Positions 62,753-64,000 of a stretch of 64,000 nucleotides of DNA are shown here, piece by piece. This DNA comes from Bacteroides salyersiae WAL 10018 = DSM 18765 = JCM 12988. GTDB lineage: Bacteria; Bacteroidota; Bacteroidia; Bacteroidales; Bacteroidaceae. The notes under the pieces are model-generated. The model worked only from the letters and a program-made list of their open reading frames with translations. It had not been told where the DNA came from and ran no database searches. Numbering within the stretch: the stretch's first letter is position 1; each line of letters starts with the position of its first letter. A program made the translations under genes and the position numbers. The stretch lies in NCBI RefSeq assembly GCF_000381365.1, contig NZ_KB905467.1:1356644-1420643 (forward strand), in the 5' to 3' direction.

Positions 62753-63607
62753 TTAGGCTGCTATACCTGACACCTCATCCGGCTTCGTGTACAGCATCAT
62801 GTCTGTATATTTAGCTTGATAGTTTACGCTTGCACTAAACTCCACTTTCCTGCATTCCTTGAATGGGCTGCCGACAAATGGGTTTCGGTCCATCCAGTCG
62901 CACAGTTCTAAAATGGAGGACTTGTTCGAGGTGAAGTACACGAACGAATGCCCTTTCAGAACGGTTAGTACATCCAGATAGTCAGCCAGACGCCAGAACA
63001 TCTTGTAAGTACCCACCTCGGTGGAGAGGTACGGCGGATCAACCAGGAACACCACACCCGGAACATCTTTGTAACGTTTGAATACTTCCTTGTAGTCTTC
63101 GCTGGTTATAGTCAGTCCTTCCAGATAATCCTTTGCTTCGGGATAGTCTGTCTGCCGAATCCTATTGTAGATGGCTTCTTTCTTCATTCCTTCCAAACTG
63201 GTCACATATTTCATGGCGAACAACAAGGATGCGGAAACCGTGATATAATCCACGTAACCGTGCTCTTTTTCTTCCCTCTCAATACGAGCAAACATTTTAT
63301 CGCGAACCTCCCCGGTTATACGTTTGTTTCTGGGTTCCCCTTCAGCTATCCGACGCAAATCGGATAACAGCACATTGGTGGCCGGGATATTTACAAGTCG
63401 GCAGCGGTAGTTGTCGAAGTCATTATACACAACGGTGGCATCAGGCCTGACACATTTGGTAATATGTGACAGCAGGCCCGAGCCGCCAAACAAGTCCACA
63501 AACACGGTGCTGTCCGGGAACTGTCCCAGCACCTTGATAAATTCCCTCGCAAACATGCGTTTCTGCCCCACGAAAGGAAGCGGGGCGGACAAATACATCT
63601 TTCTCAT
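62753..63607 (-). CDS. DNA adenine methylase (D12 class), mobile-element type
   Basis: This 284-aa enzyme has the D12-class motifs in order: PLPFVGQKR at the N-terminus, FVDLFGGSGLLSH for AdoMet binding, and VDPPYLSTEVG as the catalytic DPPY motif. It transfers a methyl group to N6 of adenine. No restriction endonuclease is adjacent within the window. Its base composition is visibly richer in G+C than neighbouring genes, and solitary methylases of this type are common in phages and conjugative elements. Confidence 0.9.
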   Translation of the reverse strand: MRKMYLSAPLPFVGQKRMFAREFIKVLGQFPDSTVFVDLFGGSGLLSHITKCVRPDATVVYNDFDNYRCRLVNIPATNVLLSDLRRIAEGEPRNKRITGEVRDKMFARIEREEKEHGYVDYITVSASLLFAMKYVTSLEGMKKEAIYNRIRQTDYPEAKDYLEGLTITSEDYKEVFKRYKDVPGVVFLVDPPYLSTEVGTYKMFWRLADYLDVLTVLKGHSFVYFTSNKSSILELCDWMDRNPFVGSPFKECRKVEFSASVNYQAKYTDMMLYTKPDEVSGIAA

Positions 63608-63702
63608 TTCATTCTGCTTTAAAACGGCCGCAAAGGTCCACAGAATAAACGAAAAACAGCGGGAAACATGAACTGTTCCCGCTGCAAGACATATACAGCA
63701 AA

Positions 63703-64000
63703 CTACACGTTCAACCCGAAGCGGACCGTCTCGTCACCGGCGATCAGCGCACGGGTGCCCGGGATATTATTCTCGTAGATATGTACATTGCCCAGATAGA
63801 GAGTGATCGACTTCAAGGGAAGTTCTATCTGCCGCGCCATCAGGTACAGGTGGTAAATATCGGAAGGTAGCCCGAGGTTTGCGTCACTGCTGCGCTGGTA
63901 GGCGGACAGAACCAGTTCACCGCCATCTAACTGGAACTGTACCAGACTCAAACAGGGTGCCTGGTTGCTCTCGGCACCGGTTTCGCCCAGAAAAAGCACG
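63703..64000 (-). CDS. Thymidylate synthase-like protein, partial at window edge
   Basis: The C-terminal 98 or so residues are present and the start lies beyond the window. SAYQRSSDANLGLPSDIYHL and GNVHIYENN correspond to the thymidylate synthase motifs for dUMP binding (YQRS-D--LGLP, then H-Y-N). The protein ends soon after the HIYENN motif, earlier than classical ThyA, as in phage or mobile-element members of the family. Together with the methylase it suggests a modified-nucleotide or phage module. Confidence 0.78.
   Translation of the reverse strand, partial: VLFLGETGAESNQAPCLSLVQFQLDGGELVLSAYQRSSDANLGLPSDIYHLYLMARQIELPLKSITLYLGNVHIYENNIPGTRALIAGDETVRFGLNV

Overview
The window reads as a chromosomal segment of a Bacteroides-type gut bacterium (phylum Bacteroidota). 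Evidence: many promoters match the Bacteroides primary-sigma consensus (TTG/TTTG near -33 and TAnnTTTG near -7), Shine-Dalgarno sites are absent, and the gene content is typical (TonB receptors with carboxypeptidase-like N-domains, DUF5686, DUF4251 and DUF4492 proteins, GH110/GH140/GH31 enzymes, a TPR-AraC membrane regulator, cytochrome bd). No species is claimed. One tRNA gene (Lys, TTT) is present. I saw no rRNA, CRISPR array or insertion sequence.

Layout. 1-8 kb: a membrane-anchored endonuclease/phosphatase-family protein, a TonB receptor with its surface lipoprotein, ettA, and tRNA-Lys. 8-18 kb: a second TonB-type barrel, a small HMA-like protein, a soluble histidine kinase, a TPR/AraC regulator, a MATE exporter, then an OmpA-like lipoprotein, mtgA and a type IX secretion plug-like protein. 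18-27 kb: a carboxyltransferase without a recognisable biotin lysine, an ECF sigma factor, lemA-htpX, an M16 peptidase and a DUF4251 protein. 27-37 kb: a TRIC-type channel, a divergent UDP-GlcNAc 2-epimerase, a GT2 enzyme, a DUF5686 protein, rarA, a GH140-like protein and a D-2-hydroxyacid dehydrogenase. 37-40 kb: a DUF4492-cydA-cydB operon. 40-50 kb: two FtsX/MacB-type permeases, their ATPase and a 38-codon relic of a third permease, then a phosphoesterase/outer-membrane protein pair and a sigma-54 response regulator with its kinase. 50-55 kb: a Crp/Fnr regulator, hcp and a K+/H+ antiporter. 55-62 kb: GH110, an acyl-CoA ligase, GH31, DUF3037 and a HipA-like kinase. 62-64 kb: a LytTR regulator pair, then a DNA adenine methylase and a thymidylate-synthase-like partial gene that look like the edge of a mobile element.

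The most unusual signals are regulatory or structural. Two perfect 15-bp palindromes, 22 bp apart centre to centre, sit upstream of the ABC transporter operon, together with a sigma-54-like promoter and a nearby NtrC-type two-component pair. The head of that operon carries an internally deleted 38-codon permease. A 16-bp palindrome lies where a class II activator would bind at the hcp promoter, beside a Crp/Fnr gene. Three families of dispersed inverted repeats fill intergenic gaps, often flush with stop codons. An 8-bp motif repeats with an exact 23-bp period between ettA and tRNA-Lys. Two enzyme homologues have apparently lost catalytic or cofactor residues.
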